Positions 1 through 6,434 of a stretch of DNA of 8,915 nt are shown in pieces. The stretch is from Planctomycetota bacterium (GTDB taxonomy: Bacteria; Planctomycetota; Phycisphaerae; UBA1845), in NCBI GenBank assembly GCA_022563615.1, contig JADFMZ010000061.1, positions 2,981 to 11,895 on the forward strand, written 5' to 3'. The notes below the pieces were generated by a model that saw only the letters and a list, made by a program, of their open reading frames with translations, did not search any database and had not been told where the DNA came from. The position numbers were made by a program, and so were the translations under genes. The first letter of the stretch is position 1. The number at the start of each line of letters is the position of its first letter.

Positions 1-109
1 GGCGGCGGAGTGCGGCACCGACGATTACATTTCCAAGCCCATCGATCGAGTCGCGCTGGTCAACCAGGTACGCAGCATTCTGACCGGTAAATCCCGGAAT
101 AAGGCTTGA
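1..109 (+). CDS. Response-regulator receiver domain, C-terminal end (partial)
   Basis: The 5' part lies outside the window. The readable frame starts at base 2 and ends at the TGA at 107-109, giving 35 residues. They begin AAECGTDDYISKPID, which matches the end of a CheY-like receiver: the 'G-x-DDYISKP' segment carries the conserved switch lysine and the following cis-proline, and VALVNQVRSIL fits the last helix (alpha-5). The phospho-accepting aspartate would lie upstream, outside the window. The gene could be a stand-alone response regulator or the receiver at the end of a hybrid histidine kinase. The fragment cannot separate these, but it shows that no output domain follows the receiver. 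It is the only convincing plus-strand gene here and converges on the DUF481 gene, with 85 bases between the two stop codons. Confidence 0.85.
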   Translation, partial: AAECGTDDYISKPIDRVALVNQVRSILTGKSRNKA

Positions 110-133
110 TCCTGTTCAACCGCGCACCCTTGC

Positions 134-163
134 CCGGTTGGTTCCACCGGCTACTTCTTGTTT
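134..163 (+). terminator. Possible terminator after the receiver gene
   Basis: CCGGT (134-138) and ACCGG (146-150) can form a 5-bp stem with a 7-nt loop. It is followed by the T-rich stretch CTACTTCTTGTTT (151-163). It lies 25 bases after the receiver stop, between convergent genes. The stem is short and the T-tract interrupted, so this is a weak call. Confidence 0.3.
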
Positions 164-194
164 GGCTGTGTGCAGCGCCCGAATCGACGAGCGA

Positions 195-1265
195 TCACTT
201 CAACTCCAGCACGACGTTGGCGTAGTAGGTGTTGTCGAGGCGGACGATGCCCGGTTGCGGCTGAGAGTTGTACTGGTTGGTCATGCCCAGCTTGAGCTTC
301 CAGTTCTCCTGCTTGAAGGGGAACACAAAGGCGGTGTCGAAGTCCAAACGGTAGTCGTCGAAATCCTCGATGGCTGGACTGAACAACCCGCTATGGGTCA
401 GCTGCACCCATGGGGCGAGGTCCACGCGATAGTTCAGCGCCAGGTCGATAACGGCCTGGCCGGTGGTTCGGCCCGTATTGAACGCTTCATGTCGATACCC
501 GAGGCCGGCACTGGTTTTGAGTTCGCGCTCCGGCTGCTTGAGCCAATAACGGCCCAACCCGGCTGCGGCGGTCGCCCGCAGATCAAGGTTTTCGAACTCG
601 TCAAACTCCAACTCGATCCGCGTATACCAGAACCGCCGTTCGTCCAGTTGGTTCTCATACCAGATGCCGCCCTTGTATTCGTTTTCCGTGCGTAGGTCGT
701 CCTGCTCAGCGAAATGGGCGGCCAGAAAGAACTTCAATAGATCCTGGTCGGTTTTTCTTTGCAGATCGAAGCGTCCCCGTATTTCCTTCGTGTCGACGTT
801 TCCCTCGCGCATGGAGCCGCCGACTTCCAGCGTGGTGGTCCACCTTGGTTTGAGCGCTTCCTGCGCCTGCTGCATTGTTTTTTTCAAAGCGATCACGTCG
901 GGACTGTCCGCGCCGACGCGCCAGGCGGCCTTGATCCGCTCCGTGGCAATGGGAATCTCTCCGAGTTCCGTGTGCATCACGGTCTCATCCTGCTGAGGGT
1001 CGGATGCCATGGTGCCCACAAGCCGATCGCCGCTGGTAAACTCGACGTTCAAACGGCCCTCGGTGGTGATCGATTTGATCTTGGTGGCGTCAATTTTCAA
1101 TCGACCGGCGAATTCCGTGTCTAGGACGACCGTACCGTCAGCCCATTGCTCGATCGTCCCGACCAACCGGCTGCCGTCGGAGGTGACGACCACGTCCGCC
1201 GAAACGAATGCGGCGGACAACAGCAACAGAGAGCACGCGCAATTCCACCTCAGCGATTGTTTCAT
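195..1265 (-). CDS. DUF481 family outer-membrane beta-barrel protein (YdiY-like)
   Basis: This 356-residue exported protein probably sits in the outer membrane. DUF481 proteins are often called 'salt-induced outer membrane protein', but their role is not established. Residues 1-23 are a signal peptide (KR-type N-terminus, hydrophobic CSLLLLSAAF core, VSA cleavage site). Residues 24-116 hold two similar segments, each beginning G-(S/D)-RLVGT (about 31-37 and 79-85), which look like a duplicated SH3-like beta unit. A short helical stretch follows (about 120-140). From about 145 to the end, alternating strands with many Tyr, Trp and Arg residues form the DUF481 barrel. The last residues are VVLELK, without the C-terminal aromatic residue usual for BAM substrates. 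The ATG at 1265 was chosen because the signal peptide starts there and GGAGG (1270-1274) lies 4 nt upstream. The frame stays open to 1373, but that extension looks non-coding. The gene lies 125 bp after the small gene at 1391 on the same strand and probably shares its promoter. Confidence 0.85.
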   Translation of the reverse strand: MKQSLRWNCACSLLLLSAAFVSADVVVTSDGSRLVGTIEQWADGTVVLDTEFAGRLKIDATKIKSITTEGRLNVEFTSGDRLVGTMASDPQQDETVMHTELGEIPIATERIKAAWRVGADSPDVIALKKTMQQAQEALKPRWTTTLEVGGSMREGNVDTKEIRGRFDLQRKTDQDLLKFFLAAHFAEQDDLRTENEYKGGIWYENQLDERRFWYTRIELEFDEFENLDLRATAAAGLGRYWLKQPERELKTSAGLGYRHEAFNTGRTTGQAVIDLALNYRVDLAPWVQLTHSGLFSPAIEDFDDYRLDFDTAFVFPFKQENWKLKLGMTNQYNSQPQPGIVRLDNTYYANVVLELK

Positions 1266-1269
1266 GATT

Positions 1270-1274
1270 CCTCC
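1270..1274 (-). promoter_or_regulatory. Ribosome binding site of the DUF481 gene
   Basis: CCTCC on the plus strand reads GGAGG on the coding strand, 4 nt before the ATG at 1265. It decides the start in favour of the signal-peptide methionine over the longer open frame. Confidence 0.7.
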
Positions 1275-1390
1275 AGGAATGTGATTCAGAAAGATTCCCC
1301 GGGACTGGGCCGCGCCGGTAGAGATGCGCTTTCCCGCCGATTCACTTTTCCGGCGCGCCTGGCCCTGCGGCATGACTTTTTGAGGAGCCC

Positions 1391-1615
1391 CTATGGATTA
1401 TCAGCGCCAAAGGCTGCGTTGATCCGATCCGTGATGAATTGGTCGAGTGGCGTTAAGACAGCGCCGCGGACGACGTTGATGAGCAGATCTCGCGCATCCA
1501 GCGTAACCGTAGTCGAGATCTGCCCGAGATCGCATCCTCCGAACTGAAAGAGCACGCCGGCCGTCCACAGGCTGCAAAAGGTTCGTTTTCGCAATGTCCG
1601 TCTCAACAATCCCAT
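1391..1615 (-). CDS. Small exported Cys-containing protein, unknown function
   Basis: A 74-residue protein of unknown function. The N-terminus is very basic (RRTLRKR, about residues 5-11), followed by a hydrophobic stretch (about 13-27) ending in FGGC with Cys28 and Asp29. This resembles a signal peptide with an imperfect lipobox, so it may be a small lipoprotein or secreted protein. The rest, from GQISTTVTLDARDLL to the end, is a short helical segment. I recognise this kind of small 'GGCDLG...TPLDQF' protein from planctomycete genomes by memory only. The ATG at 1615 was preferred because GGGGAG lies about 10 nt upstream. An in-frame TTG at 1633 would add six residues but has no visible ribosome binding site. 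It is the first gene behind the promoter at 1666-1694 and is followed by the DUF481 gene, so both may act at the cell envelope. Confidence 0.6.
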   Translation of the reverse strand: MGLLRRTLRKRTFCSLWTAGVLFQFGGCDLGQISTTVTLDARDLLINVVRGAVLTPLDQFITDRINAAFGADNP

Positions 1616-1665
1616 CACAAGAAAGCTCCCCAAGGTTCAACCGCGCCGACCACAACCAGGATCGA

Positions 1666-1694
1666 ATCGTAACCCACCGCAACCCCAACGTCAA
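1666..1694 (-). promoter_or_regulatory. Sigma-70-type promoter for the small protein and DUF481 gene
   Basis: On the minus strand TTGACG (1689-1694) and TACGAT (1666-1671) are separated by exactly 17 nt. The -35 box matches consensus at 5 of 6 positions and the -10 box at 4 of 6. Transcription would start near 1659, giving a leader of about 45 nt before the ATG at 1615. The -35 box abuts the repeat-rich stretch that begins near 1697. Confidence 0.6.
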
Positions 1695-1746
1695 AAGGGG
1701 CACACGCCCTTAGGGTGCCAGTGCGACATCACGCGTAGTATTGTGG

Positions 1747-1821
1747 GTGTGCCACTGCTCTTGAGCAGTGCACAAATTACACGAAAACCACCGTGGGCAC
1801 TGCTTGAAAGCAGTGGCACAC
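1747..1821. repeat. Double-hairpin REP-like intergenic element
   Basis: The outer arms GTGTGCCACTGCT (1747-1759) and AGCAGTGGCACAC (1809-1821) are perfect 13-bp inverted repeats. Each arm also folds locally: CACTGCTC TT GAGCAGTG (1753-1770) and CACTGCTT GA AAGCAGTG (1798-1815). The unit is therefore two small hairpins in head-to-head arrangement that can alternatively pair over their whole length. This architecture is typical of REP/BIME sequences or small non-autonomous elements. Planctomycete genomes, as I recall, carry many copies of a GTGCCACTG-type motif, but only one unit is visible here. A related GGCAC...GTGCC stretch (1699-1719) lies just to its left. Confidence 0.6.
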
Positions 1822-1910
1822 GACAACAGGACGCTGCCCGTCACCCACCCATGGAGGCGTGATGGTGCACTAGGTTTTTTGGGGCGTGTTCAATAAGGGT
1901 GTTCTCCTGT

Positions 1911-1977
1911 CAGAGTCGCGACCGTCAGGGAGCGGTTTTCCACAGATAGTCAGACCGCTTCCTTACGGGCGCGGCTC
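1911..1977. repeat. Imperfect inverted repeat, copy 1 of a dispersed hairpin element
   Basis: Two 23-nt arms (1913-1935 and 1955-1977) are inverted complements at 19 of 23 positions around a 19-nt loop. The left arm contains CGCGACCGTCAGGGAGCGG. The first 24 bases (1911-1934) match 4886-4909 at 22 of 24 positions, and weaker similarity continues to about 1960. A TTCAA..AGGGTGTT stretch precedes both copies (1889-1903 and 4831-4842). It lies 25 bp after the stop of the 908-codon gene but has no T-tract, so it reads as a repeat rather than an intrinsic terminator. Confidence 0.6.
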
Positions 1978-2002
1978 CGAAAAGAACTTCTTAAGCACGC
2001 TC

Positions 2003-4729
2003 TTAGCGAGGCTGCGGCGGCCAGAAGACGTGGTCGTCTGAGCCGACATCGTTCGTGATCCGGTCATCCCATCGCGGAGAATGCACGCCGCCGTCATCCA
2101 GACCGTTCTCGGAAAGCGAATAGATCACCGGACCCTCCTCGGTCAGCCGATATCCGAACTCGTCGCCGGTAAAGGGATCGATGCGCATGAGAGATCCATA
2201 CTCATCCGGCAGTTCACCGATGGATTCAGGCCATCGTCCGTTTCGCACCTGAAAAAGTCGCGCTGCATAGGCGAGCTGAGTGGCGCGACGAGAGGTCTCC
2301 TCGCGCACGCGAAGTATGTAGTAGCGACTGAGCGAGGGTAGAAACAGCCGGGTCAGCGGCGTCGCCTGAAGTGTCCGGTCCACGAAGGCGTCGATGTCGG
2401 TGGCGCGCACGTCGGGGTATCCGGTGTTCATCAATTCGGTCATTTCACGATAATGGGTGTCGAAGGCGTCGAGCGAGGCGTGCACGTCGTCGGGCGTCAT
2501 CCGCGAGACCTCTTCCAATGTGTCATCGTCGTCGCTCAAGCCCCAGTCAGCCACCGCTTCCAGATGCTTGGCGTTGAACCGGGGCTGCCCGTCCGCGGTC
2601 GGTGGGCTGAACAGGTATTGCGTCGCGTCCATCGAGAACGCGTGCTCGAAGCGGAGCGAATCACCAATTCCTTCCACCGATCGGTCGAACTCGCGCAGCG
2701 TGTCGAGGGCGGCCTCCAACGCTTCGGCATTGGAGAACACGTCGTGCTTCAGCGCCCATCGTGCATGATGCTGCACGAGCTTGCGTTCGGCTGAGGCTAC
2801 CAGGTCTTCAATGAGTGTCGTTCCCCCCTCCAGGTGGCTCGCGGCTCTCAGGACCGTTTCCCAGGCTTGCGTCATTCGCTTCGGTGAAACTCGACCATCC
2901 TCAAGCCGCCAGGCGTCCGCCAGGGCTACCTTGGCCAACGTCCGATGTGGACTCAACATGGGAAGCAGTAGGTCGATCAGCAACAGTTCGTCCCGATCGT
3001 TCCGGTCCGGCAAGTCGTTCGAGGTGATCGTCGGGGTGGCGTAACCCTCGCGTCTGGATGCCTCGTGATATTGAGCGAGTAACGGCTGAATCTCAAGATG
3101 GGAGGCCTCCCATTCCGGATGCTGATCGGGGTTCCACGGAGCGGGCGGGCCGTCGTAGTCCGCACTGTGGTGCATATCACGGAACACCGGCCAATCCGGC
3201 TTGCTGCCCGGCTCATCACGAAAATCGGGCATGAACGCCGAATAGGCGTCGTAGGCGTTGTCGACCGGATGCGAAAGCGCGTAATCTCGATACCAGGCGA
3301 TGTAATCCACCTTGGTCTTGAAATCAGGTCTTGGAGCAAAGCCGTCTCTATCGGCCGGATCCCAATTCTCCAGCCCGTTTCCCGCCTCTGGTTCTCCCCA
3401 TTGAGTATTCATCTCAACCGGTGGTTGGGCGCGTTCGGACTCCGTCGCGCCATTCGTTGTGGATTCATCCTCACTCTCACTCTTCAGCCGGCTGGCTGAT
3501 GAGTCTGTTGGGACGGACGTATCTTCACCCTTCGACGCAACAACCATCGGATCGTCGGAACTTGCCGGTTCCGACCCCGCTTCCACTTCGTCCGCATGAG
3601 GTGAATCATTCATGGAATCCGAGGGCGCGCCGGCTGATGGATAAGATTTGTTGGAGTGATCTTCAACCCCTTCGTCCCCATCCTGATGATCCGCATCTTC
3701 CACGTTCCAGACCAGCGGATCATCCAACCCGGCTTCAACGTCGTAGATGGTATCGGAGTCGAGTAGCACCAGAGGCGCCGGTTCCAAGGAATCATCCTGT
3801 CGGGCTGTGCAATAAAGCATCAGAAAGGAACCGTCTTTCAGTCGCACCACGCCGGGATCCCAGGCGCCGGCCAAACGAAGACCGGGTTCCATCTTCCAAT
3901 CACGCGCGTTGGTTGAGATGAACGAACGGATGCCGGCCGGCGAGGAGACATAAGCGCGAAGCGCTCGCGGCAAAGGCACGATGCTCCCGACGAATTGAGC
4001 GTTCTGGATTCGACCAGGCCCAAGGCGCAGAAAGCGCCGGCCGTCCGGCGATAGGTAGTGCTGAGTGTTTCTCGCTTCGAGTGACGCCCGAGTGAACCCG
4101 CGCTGCCAATCAGCAATGAACAGGTGCAAGCGTGAACGAAACCAGACGGCTGCTACATGCGCATCGGACATGCCCGTCGCTCGAACGCGCGTGGCTGCGT
4201 CCACACGAAAGTCCAGCCCGTCGCGCGTGACGGCCGAGAGAATGGTTGCCGGTCGCCGGGACTTCCCGCCGGCATGGTCGGAGGGAATCGAAAAAAACAG
4301 CCTCAGGCTCCCGTCGGGCGCAACGAGAAGATCACCATGACGGGCGCCGGCCACGTGTCCCCGGCCGCCGTGCAGACGGACCGGTTTCATCAATGACCAC
4401 GATTCACCTTGGTCCTTCGATCGGGTAACAGCCATGACCGTCGGACGCCCGGAGTCATCGTCACGGGCGTGGTCGAACAACGCGAGCAGGTCGCCGCCTG
4501 GCAGAACAATCAGATCCGGTCCAGCCGCGTGATCCAAAAAGGCGTTGTTGATTTCTGTGAATGTGATTCCGTCGCGCGATCGGGCGAGCTTGAGTGCTGT
4601 GTGCCATGTCGATGGCACATAACGTAAAAACGGCGCCCCCTCGTTATCCGCTCGCTCGCCCGCGAGGACCGTCGGCAACATCCATCCCATAACGATGACG
4701 GCCAACAGGCGCACACAGGTTCGCTTCAT
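2003..4729 (-). CDS. Large exported protein: Asp-box beta-propeller, acidic linker, planctomycete-type tail
   Basis: A 908-residue protein of unknown function, probably secreted or periplasmic. Residues 1-23 are a signal peptide (KRTCVR start, hydrophobic core, VLA cleavage site). Residues about 43-325 look like a sialidase/GH43-type beta-propeller. Repeated Asp-box-like turns are visible: SRDGITF (51), SKDQGESW (104), TRDGLDF (168), SPDGRRF (227) and STNARDW (272), each followed by strand-like sequence, with 'GAWDPGVVRLKDGSF' near 288. No complete glycosidase active site could be assigned, so binding is as likely as catalysis. Residues about 330-455 are an acidic, Ser-rich disordered linker. 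Residues about 470-800 are mainly helical, starting with KVDYIAWYRDYAL, and unrecognised. Residues about 815-881 (LFQVRNGRWPES, IDPFTGDEFGYR, YSLSENGLDDGG) match a tail common in planctomycete exported proteins that resembles the globular end of pseudopilins. The ATG at 4729 fits the signal peptide. Upstream is only a weak purine-rich AGAGAGACGA ribosome-binding stretch. Confidence 0.8.
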   Translation of the reverse strand: MKRTCVRLLAVIVMGWMLPTVLAGERADNEGAPFLRYVPSTWHTALKLARSRDGITFTEINNAFLDHAAGPDLIVLPGGDLLALFDHARDDDSGRPTVMAVTRSKDQGESWSLMKPVRLHGGRGHVAGARHGDLLVAPDGSLRLFFSIPSDHAGGKSRRPATILSAVTRDGLDFRVDAATRVRATGMSDAHVAAVWFRSRLHLFIADWQRGFTRASLEARNTQHYLSPDGRRFLRLGPGRIQNAQFVGSIVPLPRALRAYVSSPAGIRSFISTNARDWKMEPGLRLAGAWDPGVVRLKDGSFLMLYCTARQDDSLEPAPLVLLDSDTIYDVEAGLDDPLVWNVEDADHQDGDEGVEDHSNKSYPSAGAPSDSMNDSPHADEVEAGSEPASSDDPMVVASKGEDTSVPTDSSASRLKSESEDESTTNGATESERAQPPVEMNTQWGEPEAGNGLENWDPADRDGFAPRPDFKTKVDYIAWYRDYALSHPVDNAYDAYSAFMPDFRDEPGSKPDWPVFRDMHHSADYDGPPAPWNPDQHPEWEASHLEIQPLLAQYHEASRREGYATPTITSNDLPDRNDRDELLLIDLLLPMLSPHRTLAKVALADAWRLEDGRVSPKRMTQAWETVLRAASHLEGGTTLIEDLVASAERKLVQHHARWALKHDVFSNAEALEAALDTLREFDRSVEGIGDSLRFEHAFSMDATQYLFSPPTADGQPRFNAKHLEAVADWGLSDDDDTLEEVSRMTPDDVHASLDAFDTHYREMTELMNTGYPDVRATDIDAFVDRTLQATPLTRLFLPSLSRYYILRVREETSRRATQLAYAARLFQVRNGRWPESIGELPDEYGSLMRIDPFTGDEFGYRLTEEGPVIYSLSENGLDDGGVHSPRWDDRITNDVGSDDHVFWPPQPR

Positions 4730-4752
4730 GATTTCGTCTCTCTGAAAGAGTC

Positions 4753-4788
4753 CAGGATTCAGGCTCCGGCCTTCAGGCTCCAGGAGCC
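4753..4788. repeat. Short tandem repeat and palindrome in the leader of the 908-codon gene
   Basis: On the minus strand two 14-bp units, GAGCCTGAAGGCCG (4767-4780) and GAGCCTGAATCCTG (4753-4766), agree at 11 of 14 positions. The palindrome GGCTCCAGGAGCC (4776-4788) overlaps the first. They lie 24-60 bp upstream of the ATG at 4729 and would form a small hairpin in the leader RNA. No known regulator site was recognised. Confidence 0.45.
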
Positions 4789-4885
4789 AGCTCCACCAGA
4801 TAAGATGACGGGCGACGCGATGAGATGTTATTCAAGGGTGTTACAACGAGTGCTCCGACGCTGCCATTCGAAGGGTTGAGCTAAA

Positions 4886-4938
4886 CAGAGCCGCGACCGT
4901 AAGGGAGCGTTCTTTCGCACGGCAGATCGGGCCGCTTT
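4886..4938. repeat. Copy 2 (diverged) of the dispersed hairpin element
   Basis: Bases 4886-4909 match 1911-1934 at 22 of 24 positions. Similarity continues more weakly through CAC..CAGAT and GGGCCGCTT. The second arm seen in copy 1 is largely lost here, so only the left half is recognisable. Confidence 0.5.
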
Positions 4939-4961
4939 CAGGCAGGAACGGCGCTGATTGG

Positions 4962-5120
4962 GAGGTTGGCCTTGGACCTTCCGGGCGCGCAATGGGGCCC
5001 GCGCGGCGCGCGAGCCCCTCTGAAAAGTCTGAACGGCGCAACCGCCCAGTGCCGGTAGGAGGGCATTGCAGAACCCTGATTTCTACGGGGTGGCTGGGGC
5101 GAGCCCGGACCGCCAACCTC
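4962..5120. repeat. 159-bp nested inverted-repeat element
   Basis: Perfect outer arms GAGGTTGGC (4962-4970) and GCCAACCTC (5112-5120) enclose a second perfect pair, CCGGGC (4981-4986) and GCCCGG (5103-5108). Inside these is a strong GC-rich hairpin (4994-5018): GGGGC, mismatch, CGCGC, loop GGC, GCGCG, mismatch, GCCCC. Nested symmetry in a gene-free region suggests a non-autonomous mobile repeat or a structured RNA. Open frames cross it on the minus strand but have arginine- and proline-rich, low-complexity translations. It follows directly on the 4886-4938 repeat and may form one composite element with it. Confidence 0.45.
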
Positions 5121-5215
5121 TAAGGGGTCGGTACGTCGTTTAGCCCGCTGATCCATGCCTCCACAGGTTCTACATACGGGTTCAGCAAATGATTACTCCC
5201 TGTCGAACACAGAAG

Positions 5216-5256
5216 CCGCACCGAGCAGATACTCGGTTACTCTCACCTCTATTATA
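5216..5256 (-). promoter_or_regulatory. Isolated TATAAT box followed by a 5' hairpin
   Basis: On the minus strand a perfect TATAAT lies at 5251-5256. At the best spacing the -35 is only TTTTCC (5274-5279, 17 nt), which is weak. About 13 nt downstream of the -10 the hairpin ACCGAG / CTCGGT (5220-5237, 6-bp stem, 6-nt loop) would form the very 5' end of a transcript. No gene starts within 500 bp except the weak frame beginning at 5156. This could drive a non-coding RNA, a long leader of the 908-codon gene, or nothing. Confidence 0.3.
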
Positions 5257-5483
5257 GCATGGTCGAAGCAACGGGAAAAGAAAAATCCGGCGGTTCCCAA
5301 GCCCATTCCGAATCTCGTCGACGCTGTAGGACGTGCGTTTCACCTTCAAAAACGAGCCCCAGGCACTTGAAAAGACCTTCGCGAACGCCGGAGAGTCGTG
5401 GGCGCTACCAAACACGTTTCGATAGACGGTCTCAGGTTAATCGACAAATCAGGCGCCGGGCGGCATGACCAATCTTGATGGGC
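5257..5483. other. Gene-free stretch, nothing recognised
   Basis: The stretch lies between the isolated TATAAT box and the end of the kinase gene. Several frames are open, but none has a ribosome binding site, a signal peptide or a recognisable motif. No tRNA cloverleaf, strong hairpin or T-tract terminator for the kinase gene was found. Confidence 0.5.
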
Positions 5484-6434
5484 TTACAGTTCTTGGCCAT
5501 CCTTTTTCGAGGCCGATTTCCCCGGGACAGGTTGCTGCTGGTCGCTCGGGTTCACCGACTCGTTGATTGGACCGGCGTTGTCGCGACTTGATGGTGTTTC
5601 TCCTGCGCCCGGACGGGCGAGGATCGTTCGGGCCATGTCGATCCGCTCAAGGACCGCCGACATGTCGGCGATTCGGTCTTGCGGTTCTTGCGCGCAACAA
5701 TCGTCAATCATTCGCGACACGCACGTAGGCAGCCGGTGGAGGACGGTCTGGCGAAGTTCGGACACGCGTTTGCCGATCAGGCCTTGGGAGTGCATCGACA
5801 CGGTCTGATTCATTCCGGTCGCAATCGGCTTGCCCGTAAGCACCATGTGCATCGTCGCCCCGAGCCCGAACACGTCCGTGCGCGCATCGAGCGTCTGGCG
5901 CTTGACCTGCTCCGGCGCCATGTAGTTGATGGTCCCCTGCACGCGCGACTTGGCTTCAAAGCTGCGGGCGCTCTGGCCCAGATCAATCAGCTTCAACGCA
6001 CCTTCAGCCGTTACGAGAATGTTGTTGGGCTTGAGGTCGGCATGAACGAAACCGGCCAGGTGCATGGCCCGCAGCCCCTTGGCAGCCTCGCCGAAAAGCC
6101 GAAGCACCTCGTCCAGGTCGCTACGGAACTCTTTGTCCGACATGGGAATGCCGTTGACATATTCCATGAATAGGATGGCTCCACGGACCCGCAACCGCTG
6201 ACGCATCAGCCGCAGCTCAAAAACTTTTCGCACGGCGGGATGATTCACGGCGGAGCCGATCGCGTGCTCCGACTTGAGAAACTCTACAAAGCCGGCGTCC
6301 TCGGGCTTGACGATTTTGACAATCTTGACGGCGTAGTCCTGCCCGGTTCGCATACAACGGGCGCGAAAGATGCGCGAGTTGGCCCCCACGCCCAGCTTTT
6401 CAATGATTCGATAGTTTGGGATGTCCACGGCCAC
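5484..6434 (-). CDS. Soluble Hanks-type Ser/Thr protein kinase
   Basis: It transfers phosphate from ATP to Ser/Thr of unknown cytoplasmic targets. Counting from the GTG at 6434 (316 residues), the kinase domain spans about 5-270. It has the glycine-rich loop LGVGANSRIF (about 14-23), ATP-anchoring Lys37 in YAVKIVK, a Glu in SEH (about 56) as the helix-C partner, catalytic-loop HADLKPNN with Asp133 and Asn138, DLG (Asp151) in place of DFG, APE (173-175), and Asp187 in the RTDVFGLG helix-F segment. Only the HRD arginine is replaced (HAD), so it is a non-RD kinase but should be active. The C-terminal 45 or so residues are a polar Pro/Ser/Gln-rich tail. There is no membrane segment and no PASTA, TPR or WD domain, so it is shorter than many planctomycete kinases. 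The GTG at 6434 was chosen because AGAGG lies 8 nt upstream. A second GTG at 6428 gives VDIPNYRIIEKLG, and a TTG at 6503 lacks a ribosome binding site. Confidence 0.85.
   Translation of the reverse strand: MAVDIPNYRIIEKLGVGANSRIFRARCMRTGQDYAVKIVKIVKPEDAGFVEFLKSEHAIGSAVNHPAVRKVFELRLMRQRLRVRGAILFMEYVNGIPMSDKEFRSDLDEVLRLFGEAAKGLRAMHLAGFVHADLKPNNILVTAEGALKLIDLGQSARSFEAKSRVQGTINYMAPEQVKRQTLDARTDVFGLGATMHMVLTGKPIATGMNQTVSMHSQGLIGKRVSELRQTVLHRLPTCVSRMIDDCCAQEPQDRIADMSAVLERIDMARTILARPGAGETPSSRDNAGPINESVNPSDQQQPVPGKSASKKDGQEL

Noticed and set aside
138..695. Plus-strand open frame of 185 codons
   Set aside because: It lies antisense to the DUF481 gene, whose signal peptide, ribosome binding site and barrel pattern are convincing. 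The translation has no recognisable domain.
4938..5156. Minus-strand frame with ATG at 5156 and a GGAGG close by
   Set aside because: The GGAGG is only 1 nt from the ATG, and the frame runs through the nested inverted repeats with a Pro/Arg-rich translation. It is more likely repeat sequence than a gene.
5169..5179. 11-bp identity TCTACATACGG with 6445-6455
   Set aside because: An 11-bp match is expected by chance in a window of this size, and the flanks do not match.
5182..5415. Minus-strand frame of 77 codons starting with GTG
   Set aside because: No ribosome binding site, no recognisable motif, and it crosses the isolated TATAAT box.
5333..5425. Plus-strand 30-residue frame (begins VRFTFKNEPQALEK)
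   Set aside because: The composition looks protein-like and could be a gene remnant, but there is no proper ribosome binding site (AGGA only 1 nt from the GTG) and a stop lies just upstream in frame.
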